Part shown: in pieces, positions 33,637-43,412 of the stretch
Layout: every line of letters starts with the position of its first letter
How positions within the stretch are numbered: position 1 is the first letter of the stretch
From: Actinomycetota bacterium
GTDB taxonomy: Bacteria > Actinomycetota > Acidimicrobiia > Acidimicrobiales > Ilumatobacteraceae
Direction of reading: 5' to 3'
DNA length: 64,000 bases
Assembly (NCBI GenBank): GCA_963169665.1
Contig: CAUJET010000029.1
Span: 1-64,000 of the forward strand
The notes under the pieces: model-generated
Told to the model about the DNA's origin: nothing
Seen by the model: only the letters and a program-made list of their open reading frames with translations
The model's database searches: none
Program-made: the position numbers and the translations under genes

Positions 33637-36267
33637 ATGCGGAGCGGCGGAGTGCCCCGGGTGTCCTGGCGCGTACCCTGGCACCCGCGCGCCCGCACCG
33701 AACTCGCCACGATCAGCGCCTCGCCCGATGCGCAGACCCGCGACGCGCGCGACCACTCCGCGATCCTCCGCGATCTCCTGCGCCGCGGTGAGCCACTCAT
33801 CCTGGTCGGTCTGGCGCTGCACATCACCGCCTACGGCGTCGCCCAGCTCGACCACCCACTGCTCGTCGGCGCAGCGATCCTCGGTCAGATGGCCGGCGCA
33901 CTGTCGCTCGTGTGGCCCGGCGACCGGTTCTGGCCGCTCGCACGGGCCGCCAGTGCGGTCACCCTGCTGCTCGCGACCTCGCTGCACCTCGCCGACGATC
34001 GCCTGATCGTCATCGCTCCCTGGTTTTCGATCATTCCGCTCGCCTACGCCGTTGCGCTCGGGCTGCGACGGTCGTGGCCGATCATCGCGATCTTGATCGT
34101 GCCGCACGGTGTCGTGGTACTGGAGGCCTTCGGCAGCCCGTGGTCGATCGTGCTGCGGCTGGTGCCCACCGTGCTCGGCGCGGTGATGCTCGGACTCATC
34201 AGCGATGTCATGAGCGAGGCCGTCCTCGCCGCCCGCGAGGCCGTCGACCGCGAGCGGCGCCTGCGCACCTCGGTCGACACGGCGCCGATCGGCATCATGA
34301 CCGTCGACCTCGTCGGGCGCACGACGCTCGTCAATGCCCTGATCACGAACTTCCTCCAGGTCGAGGGCGCGCCGTCGAGCCTCGAGGACTTCCTCGGGCA
34401 CGTGCACCACGGCGACGCACACGTGGTCGACGAGATGCGTCAGGCAATCGCCGACGGACGTCCAGCCCGCCGCGGCATGCGGGTCGTGCACCCCGCGCTC
34501 GGGTTGCGCGACATCCGGGTGAACACCGCCCCGATGACCGATGACGACGGTCGGTTGATCGGCGCGGCGATCACGCTCCAGGACATCCACGACGACGTCG
34601 ACAACCGTCGCAAGCTCGAACAGTTCCGCACCATCGCCGACAGCACGAGCGACATCATCGGCGTCGCCTCGCTGCGGCCGCACGCCGACTATCTGAACCC
34701 CGCCGGCCGCAGCTTCTTCGGACGCGAACGCATCTCGCTCGAGGAGATCCGCGAACTCGTGCCCCGGCAGTACCACCACCAACTCTTCCGCGACGGCCTC
34801 CGGGTGATCCTCGAAGGCGGCACCTGGAGCGGCGAGATCGAGGTGTACGACCGCCATCGGAACCGGCGGCCCACCTCGGCGGTGGTGATGGGCCTGTTCG
34901 ACGACGCCGGCGAGATCGAGGCCTTCGCCGCGATCTTCCGTGACATCGAGGAGCGCAAGGCACTGGAGTCGCGGCTCGCCTTCGAGGCCGGCCACGACCT
35001 GCTCACCGGTCTGCCGAACCGGCAGAAGCTGTTCCAGACGCTGTCGGAGACGCTCGCTGCCGGCGATCCGGTCGCAGTGTTGTTCGGCGACCTCGACGGG
35101 TTCAAGCTCGTCAACGACAGCCTGGGCCACAGCGTGGGCGACACCCTGCTCACCTCGGTTGCCACTCGGCTCGTCGACTCGGCCCGGGCGAACGACCTCG
35201 TGGGGCGACTCGGCGGCGACGAGTTCGTCGTCGTCTGCCGCGAGGAGCTCACCCCGGAGGGCGCTGGTGCGATCGCCCAACGTTTCATCGACGTCGTGCG
35301 GCGCCCGATCGTGATCGACGGCCGCGAGCACGTGGTCTCCATGAGTATGGGCATCGCGATCGGTGGCGGTGGCGTCAGTGCCTCGGAACTCGTCCAACAG
35401 GCCGACCTGGCCATGTATGCGGCCAAGCGCACCGGACGTCGCCGTGTGGCGGTGTTCGACCGCGAGATGCGCGTTCGGGCCGACGAGCGGCTCGAGCTCG
35501 AGGCCGATCTGCGCTCCGCACTCGTGAACAGCGAGATCGAGCTGCACTACCAGCCGATCGTGAACACCATGTCGGGTGAGATCCTGGGCTTCGAGACCCT
35601 CGCCCGGTGGAACCACCCGAGCCGCGGCCTGCTCCAGCCGAAGGAGTTCATGCCGGTCGTGGAGAGCGCCGGCTTCGCCCGCACGTTCGGCGAGTACGTG
35701 GTGAAGGAGGCGTCGCACACTGCGGCGATGATGAGGCTGCTCGCGCCTCGCCTCACGATGTCGGTGAACATGTCGCGCCACCAACTGCTCGACCACCGCC
35801 TCGTCGACGTGATCGCCGATGCGCTCGCGTCCGCCCACCTCCCGGCGTCGGCGCTCACGTTGGAGATCACCGAGGAGATGGTGATGGACGAGCTGAACGC
35901 CGTGCTCCCCCGCCTCGACGCACTCCGTGCCCTCGGGGTTCGGTTCGCGATCGATGACTTCGGGACCGGCTACTCCAACCTGTCGATGCTCAAGCAGTTC
36001 TCCGCCGACTACGTGAAGATCGACCGGAGCCTGATCCACGGCGAGTCCGAGCTGATGCAACTCGTGCTCTCGCTGACGCGCGAACTCGGGTTCGCGGCGA
36101 TCGCCGAAGGCGTCGAGACCGCGGAGCAGCTCGACGAGCTGCGTGCCTTCGGCTGCCATCACGCGCAGGGCTACTACTTCGCCACACCGATGAACACGGC
36201 AGAGGCGATGGGCTACCTCACCGCGATCACCACCGACGCCTCGGTGGCGGACTCGCCCGACCTGTAG
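33637..36267 (+). CDS. Membrane-bound PAS-GGDEF-EAL cyclic-di-GMP protein
   Basis: 876 residues. Six N-terminal membrane helices (residues about 45-195) are followed by two PAS-like regions, a GGDEF domain and an EAL domain. The cyclase motif is intact (GRLGGDEFVVV) and is preceded at the correct five-residue distance by an inhibitory I-site RxxD (RAND). The phosphodiesterase motif reads ETLARWNHP instead of EAL, but the other catalytic signatures are kept (DDFGTGYSNL, IDRSLIH, EGVETAEQL). Both activities are possible. It senses an unknown membrane or PAS signal. Confidence 0.9.
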   Translation: MRSGGVPRVSWRVPWHPRARTELATISASPDAQTRDARDHSAILRDLLRRGEPLILVGLALHITAYGVAQLDHPLLVGAAILGQMAGALSLVWPGDRFWPLARAASAVTLLLATSLHLADDRLIVIAPWFSIIPLAYAVALGLRRSWPIIAILIVPHGVVVLEAFGSPWSIVLRLVPTVLGAVMLGLISDVMSEAVLAAREAVDRERRLRTSVDTAPIGIMTVDLVGRTTLVNALITNFLQVEGAPSSLEDFLGHVHHGDAHVVDEMRQAIADGRPARRGMRVVHPALGLRDIRVNTAPMTDDDGRLIGAAITLQDIHDDVDNRRKLEQFRTIADSTSDIIGVASLRPHADYLNPAGRSFFGRERISLEEIRELVPRQYHHQLFRDGLRVILEGGTWSGEIEVYDRHRNRRPTSAVVMGLFDDAGEIEAFAAIFRDIEERKALESRLAFEAGHDLLTGLPNRQKLFQTLSETLAAGDPVAVLFGDLDGFKLVNDSLGHSVGDTLLTSVATRLVDSARANDLVGRLGGDEFVVVCREELTPEGAGAIAQRFIDVVRRPIVIDGREHVVSMSMGIAIGGGGVSASELVQQADLAMYAAKRTGRRRVAVFDREMRVRADERLELEADLRSALVNSEIELHYQPIVNTMSGEILGFETLARWNHPSRGLLQPKEFMPVVESAGFARTFGEYVVKEASHTAAMMRLLAPRLTMSVNMSRHQLLDHRLVDVIADALASAHLPASALTLEITEEMVMDELNAVLPRLDALRALGVRFAIDDFGTGYSNLSMLKQFSADYVKIDRSLIHGESELMQLVLSLTRELGFAAIAEGVETAEQLDELRAFGCHHAQGYYFATPMNTAEAMGYLTAITTDASVADSPDL

Positions 36268-36279
36268 ACCGGCGACGGG

Positions 36280-37374
36280 TCAGAGCCGGCTGATCAGCTC
36301 CGCCAGCAGTCGGGTGCGCTCGACCATGGTGTCGACGACCACGTATTCGTGATCGGCATGTGCACCGCCGCCGACGGCGCCGAGGCCGTCGAGGGTGGGG
36401 ATGCCGAGCGCTGCGGTGAAGTTGCCGTCGCTGCCGCCACCGACGCCGACGCCGCGGAGGTCGGTGAGACCGATGGCTGCGGCAGCCTGCTCGGCGATGG
36501 GGAACAGCGTCGACGATGCCGACGAGTGCATCGGCGGACGGTTGAGGCCACCGAGGATTTCGACGGTCGCGCCGGGAACGGAGGTGCCCGCCGCGGCGAG
36601 GTCTGCCATGGCCCGCTCGAGCCGATGCTGTTCGTCGGGCAACTCGATGCGCACATCGACGCGCACACGGGTCTCGGCGGGCACGACGTTCTCGGCCGTG
36701 CCGGCGGTGGCCATCGTGGGGGTGACCGTCGTGGCGAGCGCCGGATCGCCGAAGGTCGCGATCGTGCCGATCAGCTCGGCGGCGGCCACGAGGGAGTTGA
36801 TGCCCTTCTCCGGTTCGAGACCGGCGTGCGACGCCTTGCCGTGCACGACCACCTCGAACGTGCCGACGCCCTTGCGGGCCGTCTTCAGTGCGCCGCCGTC
36901 AGCGCTCGGTTCGAGCACGAGCACCCGCCCGCATGCCTGGGCTCGGGCCTCGAGCAGTTCGCGCGACGCGTCCGATCCGACCTCCTCGTCGGGGGTCATG
37001 AGGATTTCGACGCCTGATCGGTCCGGCAGGGACGCCACGGCGTGCACGGCCTGCACGATGCCTGCCTTCATGTCGAACACGCCAGGCCCGGTGGCCCGAC
37101 CCTCGGCCACCGTGAACGGCCGACGTGCCAGGGTGCCGAGGGGGAACACGGTGTCGTGATGGCCGAGCACCAGCACCCGCGGTGCGCCGCCTGCGCTCCA
37201 GTGGACGATGGGGCCGGCCTCGGTGGCGATGAGATGCGGTCGCGAACCGAGCCGCTGCTCGATCAGGTCGGCGAGCTCGGCCGCGCTGGCGTCGAGCGCG
37301 GCGAGATCGTGCGACGGTGACTCGACCCCCACGAGGCGGGCGAGATCGGCGAGCAGGTCGTCCAGCGAGATCAT
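36280..37374 (-). CDS. M20 family metallopeptidase (glutamate carboxypeptidase type)
   Basis: 364 residues. Zinc-ligand motifs of M20: LVLGHHDTVFPLG, GPGVFDMKAGIV, MTPDEEVGS (general base and ligand), and the last His in GGAHADHEYVV. The dimerisation domain contains KASHAGLEPEKGINSLV. It resembles carboxypeptidase G2-like hydrolases that remove C-terminal glutamate or acyl groups. It overlaps the upstream membrane-protein gene by four bases. It is convergent with the GGDEF-EAL gene, with only 12 bases between. Confidence 0.88.
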   Translation of the reverse strand: MISLDDLLADLARLVGVESPSHDLAALDASAAELADLIEQRLGSRPHLIATEAGPIVHWSAGGAPRVLVLGHHDTVFPLGTLARRPFTVAEGRATGPGVFDMKAGIVQAVHAVASLPDRSGVEILMTPDEEVGSDASRELLEARAQACGRVLVLEPSADGGALKTARKGVGTFEVVVHGKASHAGLEPEKGINSLVAAAELIGTIATFGDPALATTVTPTMATAGTAENVVPAETRVRVDVRIELPDEQHRLERAMADLAAAGTSVPGATVEILGGLNRPPMHSSASSTLFPIAEQAAAAIGLTDLRGVGVGGGSDGNFTAALGIPTLDGLGAVGGGAHADHEYVVVDTMVERTRLLAELISRL

Positions 37375-38498
37375 GGGTGTATTCCTACCTGCTGGCGCCG
37401 TCGGGCGAGGCGCCGCACGCCGTGGAGGGCCATGGCGATCGCCGAGCCGACGATCACCGTCACGCTCGCGGCCCGACCCTGGCTACTGATCGGATGATCG
37501 ACGAGCAGGGTGATCGCAGCGATCGTGGCGAGCAACCAGGTGCCCGCTGCGATCCGCGCCGTGACATCCTCCACCTGGGTCAGCTCGCGGTCGGCGCCGA
37601 GCGCCGCGTGCTGTGCCCCTTCGGCCTTCAGCAAGCGCTCGAGCCAACGGACCGGGGCGCCGACCACGAGCACGACGACCGGCGCCCAGACCAGCAGCAC
37701 GCCCGCCAGCCAGCGCTCGTCGGCCGCTCCGATGCGTGCGTGGTCGCTCACCGCCGCGGCGCAGGCGAACGAGGCGAGCGCGGTCGCCACGATCACGAGC
37801 AGCGCCTTGACGTAGCGGAGCACGATCACCTGCAGCCGGATCGCGTGGCGGACGATGCCGTACTCGACCTTCGCGACCTCCTCGGCGAGGGTGCGCCGAC
37901 GGGACGCGGCGAGTTCGAACAGGGCATCGGCGCGGGCGCGGTCCGGATCGGCGGCGTCGGGTTGGACCAGGCCGGGATAGGCGTCGAGCTGACGGTCGAT
38001 GCGCGCTCGCGCCACCGCGTTCTTCGCGACGAGGAGCTCGACGTTCTCGGGCGAGCCGTGCATCGACTCGAAGGTCTGGTCGGTCCGCGGCGACAGCTCG
38101 TCGTTGGGCAGGCGGATGCCCGTCAGCGTGAACCGCGGCGTGAAGAACTCGCCGTCGTCGTTACGGATGTGGTTGGAGTGGAAGTAGAAACGCGTGAGCT
38201 CGAGCACCAAGAGCCAGAACGCGACGAGCGCGAGCAACACCGCCGAGGTGACGCCGACGGCGAGCAGACCGCGCGACCAGCTGATCGGGCCGACGAGGAG
38301 CGTGCGGAGCACCTGCACGACCGAGTCTCGTTCGAGCGCCGGGAGGAGCACGAGGATGCCGGCCCCGGACAGCAGCGCGGTGGCGACACGGTGCATGGTG
38401 CTGAGCCGCACCTCCGACCGTTGCAGGAACGCGCGCATCGCGGCCCGCTCGTCGGCGGTGTACGCGGTGGCGTCGTCGTTCGTGTCGCTGCCGGCCAT
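37371..38498 (-). CDS. Six-helix membrane protein of unknown function
   Basis: 375 residues. Two helices near the N-terminus (VATALLSGAGILVLLPAL, GVTSAVLLALVAFWLLVLEL) are separated from four C-terminal helices by a soluble region of about 120 residues with helical, charged sequence (VARARIDRQLDAY, FELAASRRRTLAEEVAKVEY). No transporter or enzyme motif is visible. It is cotranscribed with the M20 peptidase (ATGA overlap), which suggests a linked role, for instance in localisation or signalling. I do not recognise a family. Confidence 0.65.
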   Translation of the reverse strand: MAGSDTNDDATAYTADERAAMRAFLQRSEVRLSTMHRVATALLSGAGILVLLPALERDSVVQVLRTLLVGPISWSRGLLAVGVTSAVLLALVAFWLLVLELTRFYFHSNHIRNDDGEFFTPRFTLTGIRLPNDELSPRTDQTFESMHGSPENVELLVAKNAVARARIDRQLDAYPGLVQPDAADPDRARADALFELAASRRRTLAEEVAKVEYGIVRHAIRLQVIVLRYVKALLVIVATALASFACAAAVSDHARIGAADERWLAGVLLVWAPVVVLVVGAPVRWLERLLKAEGAQHAALGADRELTQVEDVTARIAAGTWLLATIAAITLLVDHPISSQGRAASVTVIVGSAIAMALHGVRRLARRRQQVGIHP

Positions 38499-38688
38499 GA
38501 GCGGAGGGTACCCCTGGAGGTGTCGTCTGTTCCGCATGCTCCTCGTGGGGCCCGGCGTGACCTCGAGCCGTGATGTCGAGGTCGGCGTCGAGGCGGCGGC
38601 GACGCTGGTGCTCTCGCCACCTGGCACGCCGACGCGGACGCCGGGAACCTGGCGCGCTCGACCCCCTCGCTCCTGGTGGAATGGGCGG

Positions 38689-39507
38689 GTGAACCAACGC
38701 GACGAACTCGGGGCCTTCTTGCGCTCGCGGCGCGACGCGCTCACGCCGGCCGATGTCGGGCTGCCCGATCGACGGTCGCGCCGCACGCCCGGCCTGCGGC
38801 GCGAGGAGGTGTCGATGCTCGCCGGCGTGTCGGTCACCTGGTACACGTGGCTCGAACAGGGCCGCCGGATCAACGCTTCGGTCGATGTGCTCGAGGCGTT
38901 GGCTCGAGCGCTCCTGCTCGACGATGCCGGCCGTCGCCACCTCCTCGCGCTCGCCGCGCCGGTGCCGGCGACGACCGAGGCGATCGAGCAGGCGCCCGAC
39001 GCGCTCGTGCGGCTCATCTCCTCGATGGAGCCCGCACCCGCCTACGTGTTGGGGCCGCGCTGGGAGTTCCTGGCGTGGAATCGTGCGCAGGCACGGCTGT
39101 ACCCGATGATCGAGCGGTTGGCCGAGCAGGACCGGAACCTGCTGTGGGTGATCTTCGCCGAACCGAGCGCCCGCGGGCTGCTGGTCGACTGGCCGGTCCA
39201 AGCGCGCCGCATCCTCGCCGAGTTCCGCGCCGGGACGGCGACGTTGCGCACCGATCCCGGCGTCGTGTCGCTCGTCGAGCGCCTGCGGGCCACGAGCACC
39301 GAGTTCGCCGACTGGTGGGCGCAGGCCGACGTCGCCCAGTTCCAGACCCGGGTGCGCGCGTATCACCATCCCCGCGCCGGCTCGCTGGTGTTCGAGTACC
39401 AGCAGCTGACCGCGAGCGAGTGGCCGAGCCTGAAGGTCGTGTGCCAGTTGCCGGTGCCCGGCGACGACAGCGCGGCCAGGCTCGCCGCCTGGCGCGACAT
39501 GGCCTGA
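38689..39507 (+). CDS. XRE regulator with MmyB-like ligand domain
   Basis: 272 residues from GTG. The N-terminal helix-turn-helix has the hallmark sequence GLRREEVSMLAGVSVTWYTW and LEQGRRINASVDVLEALARA. The C-terminal MmyB-like domain contains YVLGPRWEFLAWNRAQARL, then RAYHHPRAGSLVFEYQQL. This family is frequent in actinobacteria and binds fatty-acid-like ligands in the crystal structure of MmyB. It is divergent from the six-helix membrane protein/M20 unit, a possible target. Confidence 0.85.
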   Translation: MNQRDELGAFLRSRRDALTPADVGLPDRRSRRTPGLRREEVSMLAGVSVTWYTWLEQGRRINASVDVLEALARALLLDDAGRRHLLALAAPVPATTEAIEQAPDALVRLISSMEPAPAYVLGPRWEFLAWNRAQARLYPMIERLAEQDRNLLWVIFAEPSARGLLVDWPVQARRILAEFRAGTATLRTDPGVVSLVERLRATSTEFADWWAQADVAQFQTRVRAYHHPRAGSLVFEYQQLTASEWPSLKVVCQLPVPGDDSAARLAAWRDMA

Positions 39508-39557
39508 CACCGGCGCGCCGCCCCTCGTGAACGGGGCACGTGTGGCATGGTGACGAC

Positions 39558-39959
39558 ATGGTCGAGGTTCGAGACGAGATCCCGGCGGTCGACGAGTTCT
39601 GCGACCTGCGCATCGCCGCAGGCCTGTCGGCGATGGACCGCGCCGCCGCAGCCGTGGCGCTCCCCCGCTCACTGCACGCCGTCACGATCCGCGAGGACGG
39701 CGTGCTGATCGGAATGGGTCGCGTGGTGGGCGACGGCCTGCACGTGCAGGTGACCGACATCGCCGTCCACCCCGACCGTCAGGGCGAGGGACTGTCGCGA
39801 CTGGTGCTCGACTCGATCATGCGTCACCTCGCGAGCCTGCCGCGCAGCACGATCGTCACCCTGTTCGCCGACGTCGACTGGCTGTACCAGAAGTTCGGCT
39901 TCGCCGTCCCGAACGCCTCCGTCGGGATGATGCTGAAGCAGTGGCCCGAACGGGCCTGA
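39558..39959 (+). CDS. GNAT-family N-acetyltransferase
   Basis: 133 residues. The acetyl-CoA loop is DIAVHPDRQGEGLSRLVLD (a Q/RxxGxG/A form), followed by the LFADVDWLYQKFGF segment typical of small GNAT enzymes. A GTG at 39540 would add six residues. Substrate is unknown. It follows the XRE gene on the same strand after 50 bases and may be in the same transcript. Its stop is four bases from the stop of the next, convergent gene. Confidence 0.8.
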   Translation: MVEVRDEIPAVDEFCDLRIAAGLSAMDRAAAAVALPRSLHAVTIREDGVLIGMGRVVGDGLHVQVTDIAVHPDRQGEGLSRLVLDSIMRHLASLPRSTIVTLFADVDWLYQKFGFAVPNASVGMMLKQWPERA

Positions 39960-39963
39960 CCGG

Positions 39964-40287
39964 TCAGTGTTCGAGTGCCGACCTCGGCCGTGACACCGGC
40001 GCGGCGGCGGCACCGTCGGTGTCGATCTCGATCATCCGCTCGAACACGAACTCGTGCTTCAGGAACGACACGTCGCGCTCGTGGCCGGGGATGGGCGGCG
40101 TGAGCGCCGACATCTGGAGCAGGCGCCATCCGTCGACCAGCGCAGCGGTGCCGGTGCCGTACGGCGGATCCTGCTCGGGCTGCGGGCCGGCGCCGGCCGT
40201 CCCGTCGTGGAACGCCCATCCGAGCACTCGCGCCTCGAGCGTCGGGCTGGCGAGCCACAGCATGAGCACCTGCTGACGGGCGCTCAC
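39964..40287 (-). CDS. Small protein coupled to a PhyH dioxygenase
   Basis: 107 residues from a GTG that overlaps the stop of the PhyH gene (GTGA). The sequence has a mixed alpha/beta look (WLASPTLEARVLGWAFHDG, LVDGWRLLQMSALTPPIPG, LKHEFVFERMIEID) and an Ala/Pro tail. No domain is recognised. Tight coupling suggests that it works with the dioxygenase, for example as a binding or chaperone subunit. Confidence 0.6.
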   Translation of the reverse strand: MSARQQVLMLWLASPTLEARVLGWAFHDGTAGAGPQPEQDPPYGTGTAALVDGWRLLQMSALTPPIPGHERDVSFLKHEFVFERMIEIDTDGAAAAPVSRPRSALEH

Positions 40288-41192
40288 GGCGTCACCAACG
40301 CAGCGCGACGCTCGGTGCGTGTGAGGTACCAGTCGACGTCGAAGTCGGGATCGCCCGTGAGGTAGCGCCACAGGTGGGCGCGCTGCACCGTCTCGAGCCG
40401 GTGGGCCGACGGCTCGTACCAGCCCTCCGAGCCGCGCAGCGTGGCGGCCACCATGCCCGGGTCCATGCGGGCCCAGATGTGATCGTCGTTGCGGTTCTTC
40501 GCGTCGAGGTCGCTGGTGTCCCACAGCCGCACCTGAGGCACGGTGGGGTTGAGACGCAGCTTGCCCATCACACGGTCGCGGCTGCCGTGGTTGGGGGCAC
40601 CTGCGTGCCACAGCCCCTGGTGGAAGATCACCACGGTGCCCGCGTCGCCGCTGAAGAACTGCTCGCCCGCGAGATGGTGGTAGCGGGCGACGTCGTCCAT
40701 GTTCACCCGTCGCAGGTGGCTGCCGGGCACGAACCGGGTGCCGCCCTCGCGAGGGGCCACGTCGTGCGGGAACCAGAACAGCTGGATGTCGAACGCCGGC
40801 CCCTGGTCGATGATCGCGTCGCAGTGCAACCCCTGTGCGTGGAGGTCGCCGGCGGTCTTGATGTGGACGAAGTGGTGGTCGACCACGGGACCGGCACCGA
40901 CGAGCGAGGCGATCGCACCGGCGACGGCCGGCACGCGCACCATCCGGCCGAACGCGGAGTCGGCGGCGTAGGCCTCGGTGACGACCGTGCCCGAGCGTGG
41001 CAGCGGCGCCTCGCCCTCGTCGCGTTCGCCGGTGACGCCGCGGAACTCGTCGACCCAGGACCGGAACAGTGAGGGCAGTTCCTCCATGGCCTGTTCGTTC
41101 ACCTCCGGGGGCACGACGGCGTCGAGCCGGAGGAACCCGCGGGCGACGAAGCTCGCCATCTGGTCGGTGGTCAGCAGCGGAAGTGCGTCCAT
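40284..41192 (-). CDS. Phytanoyl-CoA dioxygenase (PhyH) family protein
   Basis: 302 residues. The Fe(II)/2-oxoglutarate dioxygenase double-stranded beta-helix shows the HxD ligand in LHCDAIIDQGPAFDIQLFW and the distal His region in VVIFHQGLWHAGAPNHGSRD with the 2-oxoglutarate-binding Arg (SRDRVMGKLR). GTRFVPGSHLRR is typical for the family. It hydroxylates an unknown substrate. ATG 41192 was chosen because the family begins near LLTTDQMASFVARGFL. It is coupled to the small gene that follows. Confidence 0.82.
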   Translation of the reverse strand: MDALPLLTTDQMASFVARGFLRLDAVVPPEVNEQAMEELPSLFRSWVDEFRGVTGERDEGEAPLPRSGTVVTEAYAADSAFGRMVRVPAVAGAIASLVGAGPVVDHHFVHIKTAGDLHAQGLHCDAIIDQGPAFDIQLFWFPHDVAPREGGTRFVPGSHLRRVNMDDVARYHHLAGEQFFSGDAGTVVIFHQGLWHAGAPNHGSRDRVMGKLRLNPTVPQVRLWDTSDLDAKNRNDDHIWARMDPGMVAATLRGSEGWYEPSAHRLETVQRAHLWRYLTGDPDFDVDWYLTRTERRAALVTP

Positions 41193-41259
41193 GGACTCTT
41201 CGTCTACCTCATCCGGGCACCCCGTGTCAGCACCGGACGCGGGTCGACCCCCTCCTGGG

Positions 41260-42450
41260 TCAGCCGGCGGGGACGGATTCGGGCGCCGGGGTGACGGACG
41301 GGCGCTCGTTGAACATCGAGCCGGCGAACACACGGGCACCGACGATGAGCACGAGCATCGCCGTGGCGGCCACGCCGTAGGCCACGGCCCGGCCGTGTGC
41401 GTCGTCCAGCGAGCCGGCCATCAGGGCCGCGACGCCGCCGGTGAGGGTCTGGACGCCGCCGAGGAGACCTTGGGCGCCCGCCTGCCGCTCGGCCGGTGCG
41501 ACGAGACCGACCGCGACGCCCGAGCTCGACACGGTGAGGCCGTCGCAGATGGCGTGCACCATCGAGATCCAGAAGATGAAGATGCCGGACGGCGCGTTGC
41601 CGTAGAGCACGAGGAACAGGGCACCGGCGCACAGGCCGAGCGTGCCGACGCGGAACGGGCCCACACGCTGGGCGAGCCGGCCGCCGATCGAGCCGAGGAA
41701 GAACATCGGCACGGCGAACATCACGATGCCGAGGTTGGCGATCCATTCGGCGGTGTCGAGGTCGTCGAGCACGATCACCCAGAGTGCGTCGAAGGTGCCG
41801 ATCATGAAGAACACCGCCGACCCCATGCAGAGCGCCGCGACGTACGGGCGGATGCGCAACAGGTCGAACGCGAATCGGCCCTCGGCGCCCGCCTCGACCT
41901 GGCGTTCCTCGACGTGGACGCGCACGAGCATCGGCACGAACGCGAGCGTGACGACGGCGATCACGAGGAACGGCGCGGCGATGCCGAAGGGTCCGACGAG
42001 GACGGCGGAGATGGCCGGGCCCGTGGCGAACCCAGCGACGTCGGCGGCCAGCAGCGTGCCGACATTGCTGCCCAAGTTCTCGCGGTCGGCGAGGATGACG
42101 ATGCGGCGGACGGCGGGCAACGCCGTGCCCGCGCCCAGCCCCATCACCACGCGGGCGATGAGCAGGACCAGGACGTCCTTGCCGACAGCCATCAGCAGCA
42201 AGCCGAGCACCTCGGCGACGATGCCGATCATCACGAGGCGCTTGGCGTGGCCGCGGTCGGCCATCGGGGCGACGAGCACCTGGGCGAGGAACGAGGTGAA
42301 GAAGCCGGCGGCGACCACGGCGCCGAGCGCGCCGGCGGAGATGCCGTACTCGTCGCGGAAGTCGTCGAGCACGGTGAACATCACGCCGTAGCCGGCGGCG
42401 AAGGTGGCGGTGAGCGCGCCGCAGGACAGGACGAGGCGGCGCGAGGGCAT
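41260..42450 (-). CDS. Major facilitator superfamily transporter
   Basis: 396 residues, twelve membrane helices. The MFS loop 2-3 motif is VAPMADRGHAKRLVMIG and the motif C-like area VVMGLGAGTALPAVRRIVIL follows. It is probably a drug or metabolite exporter. The gene starts 10 bases downstream of the SDR gene stop on the same strand and likely shares its transcript. Confidence 0.85.
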   Translation of the reverse strand: MPSRRLVLSCGALTATFAAGYGVMFTVLDDFRDEYGISAGALGAVVAAGFFTSFLAQVLVAPMADRGHAKRLVMIGIVAEVLGLLLMAVGKDVLVLLIARVVMGLGAGTALPAVRRIVILADRENLGSNVGTLLAADVAGFATGPAISAVLVGPFGIAAPFLVIAVVTLAFVPMLVRVHVEERQVEAGAEGRFAFDLLRIRPYVAALCMGSAVFFMIGTFDALWVIVLDDLDTAEWIANLGIVMFAVPMFFLGSIGGRLAQRVGPFRVGTLGLCAGALFLVLYGNAPSGIFIFWISMVHAICDGLTVSSSGVAVGLVAPAERQAGAQGLLGGVQTLTGGVAALMAGSLDDAHGRAVAYGVAATAMLVLIVGARVFAGSMFNERPSVTPAPESVPAG

Positions 42451-42459
42451 GGTTCGACG

Positions 42460-43254
42460 CTAGCGGCGGCCCTCGTCGAGCAGCGAGTGGGTTCGCTCCT
42501 CCACATGGGTGAGCAGCTCGGGGTGGGTGATGATCCAGAACCGGTCGTCGACGATCGCGTCGTGGACATGGTCGGCGACGATCGTGGCGTCGATGCCGAC
42601 CATGTTGGTCACCTGCGAGTTGGCCGCACGGGCGCCCGGGTTGCGGGTCGGGTTGCGCAGCTCCGCCGGCCGGTTGCGTTGACTCTGGAAGATGTTGGTG
42701 TTCACGACGCCGGGGCACAACACGCTGACGCCCACGCCGGAGCCGCGCAGTTCGGCCGCCAGGGTCTCGCTGATGCCGACGACGGCGTACTTCGACGCGT
42801 TGTACGGCCCGATGCCGGGCCAGGCGGTGAGCCCGGCCATCGACGCCGTGTTGACGACATGACCGCCGTCGTCGTTCGCCAGGAGCAACGGCAGGAAGGC
42901 GTGCAGACCGTGGATGACGCCCCAAAGGTTGACGTCGAGCACCCACTTCCAGTCGTTGAGCGTGGCGGTCGCGATCACACCGCCGCCACCGACGCCCGCG
43001 TTGTTGCACAGCACGTGGACCGTGCCGAACCGTTCGACGCTCGCGTCCGCCAGTGCCTGCACGCTCGCCGCATCCGCGACGTCGGTGCGGATGCCGACCA
43101 CGCCGAGTTCGGCGGCCGTCGTCTGCAACGCCTCGTCCTCGACGTCGGCGATCACGACGTGCATCCCGGCATCGACGAACCGCTTCGCCATCGCCCGGCC
43201 GATGCCGGAGGCACCGCCCGTCACGACTGCCACGCGTCCTGCCATCTCCTGCAT
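42460..43254 (-). CDS. Short-chain dehydrogenase/reductase
   Basis: 264 residues. Classical SDR motifs: cofactor loop VVTGGASGIGRAMAKR, NNAGVGGGGV, catalytic Ser in VNTASMAG, YNASKYAV (YxxxK) and CPGVVNTNI. Asp at the end of strand 2 (VIADVED) favours NAD(H). It starts with ATG at 43254 (MQEMAGRVAVV). It is cotranscribed with the MFS gene. Substrate is unknown, but neighbours suggest lipid or alicyclic alcohols. Confidence 0.88.
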   Translation of the reverse strand: MQEMAGRVAVVTGGASGIGRAMAKRFVDAGMHVVIADVEDEALQTTAAELGVVGIRTDVADAASVQALADASVERFGTVHVLCNNAGVGGGGVIATATLNDWKWVLDVNLWGVIHGLHAFLPLLLANDDGGHVVNTASMAGLTAWPGIGPYNASKYAVVGISETLAAELRGSGVGVSVLCPGVVNTNIFQSQRNRPAELRNPTRNPGARAANSQVTNMVGIDATIVADHVHDAIVDDRFWIITHPELLTHVEERTHSLLDEGRR

Positions 43255-43412
43255 GATCCCCCGCTTCGTCCGCTGGTCGTCGGTTGCCGTCCGGTGTCGT
43301 CCGTCGGCACCCGAGGTGCCCGGCTGTCCGATACGTCCCGTCGACGAGTATGCACCCCACCGGCACCGCGACGGGACCCGGGCGCCTCCGGCCGACACCG
43401 GCGACAGGTGGA

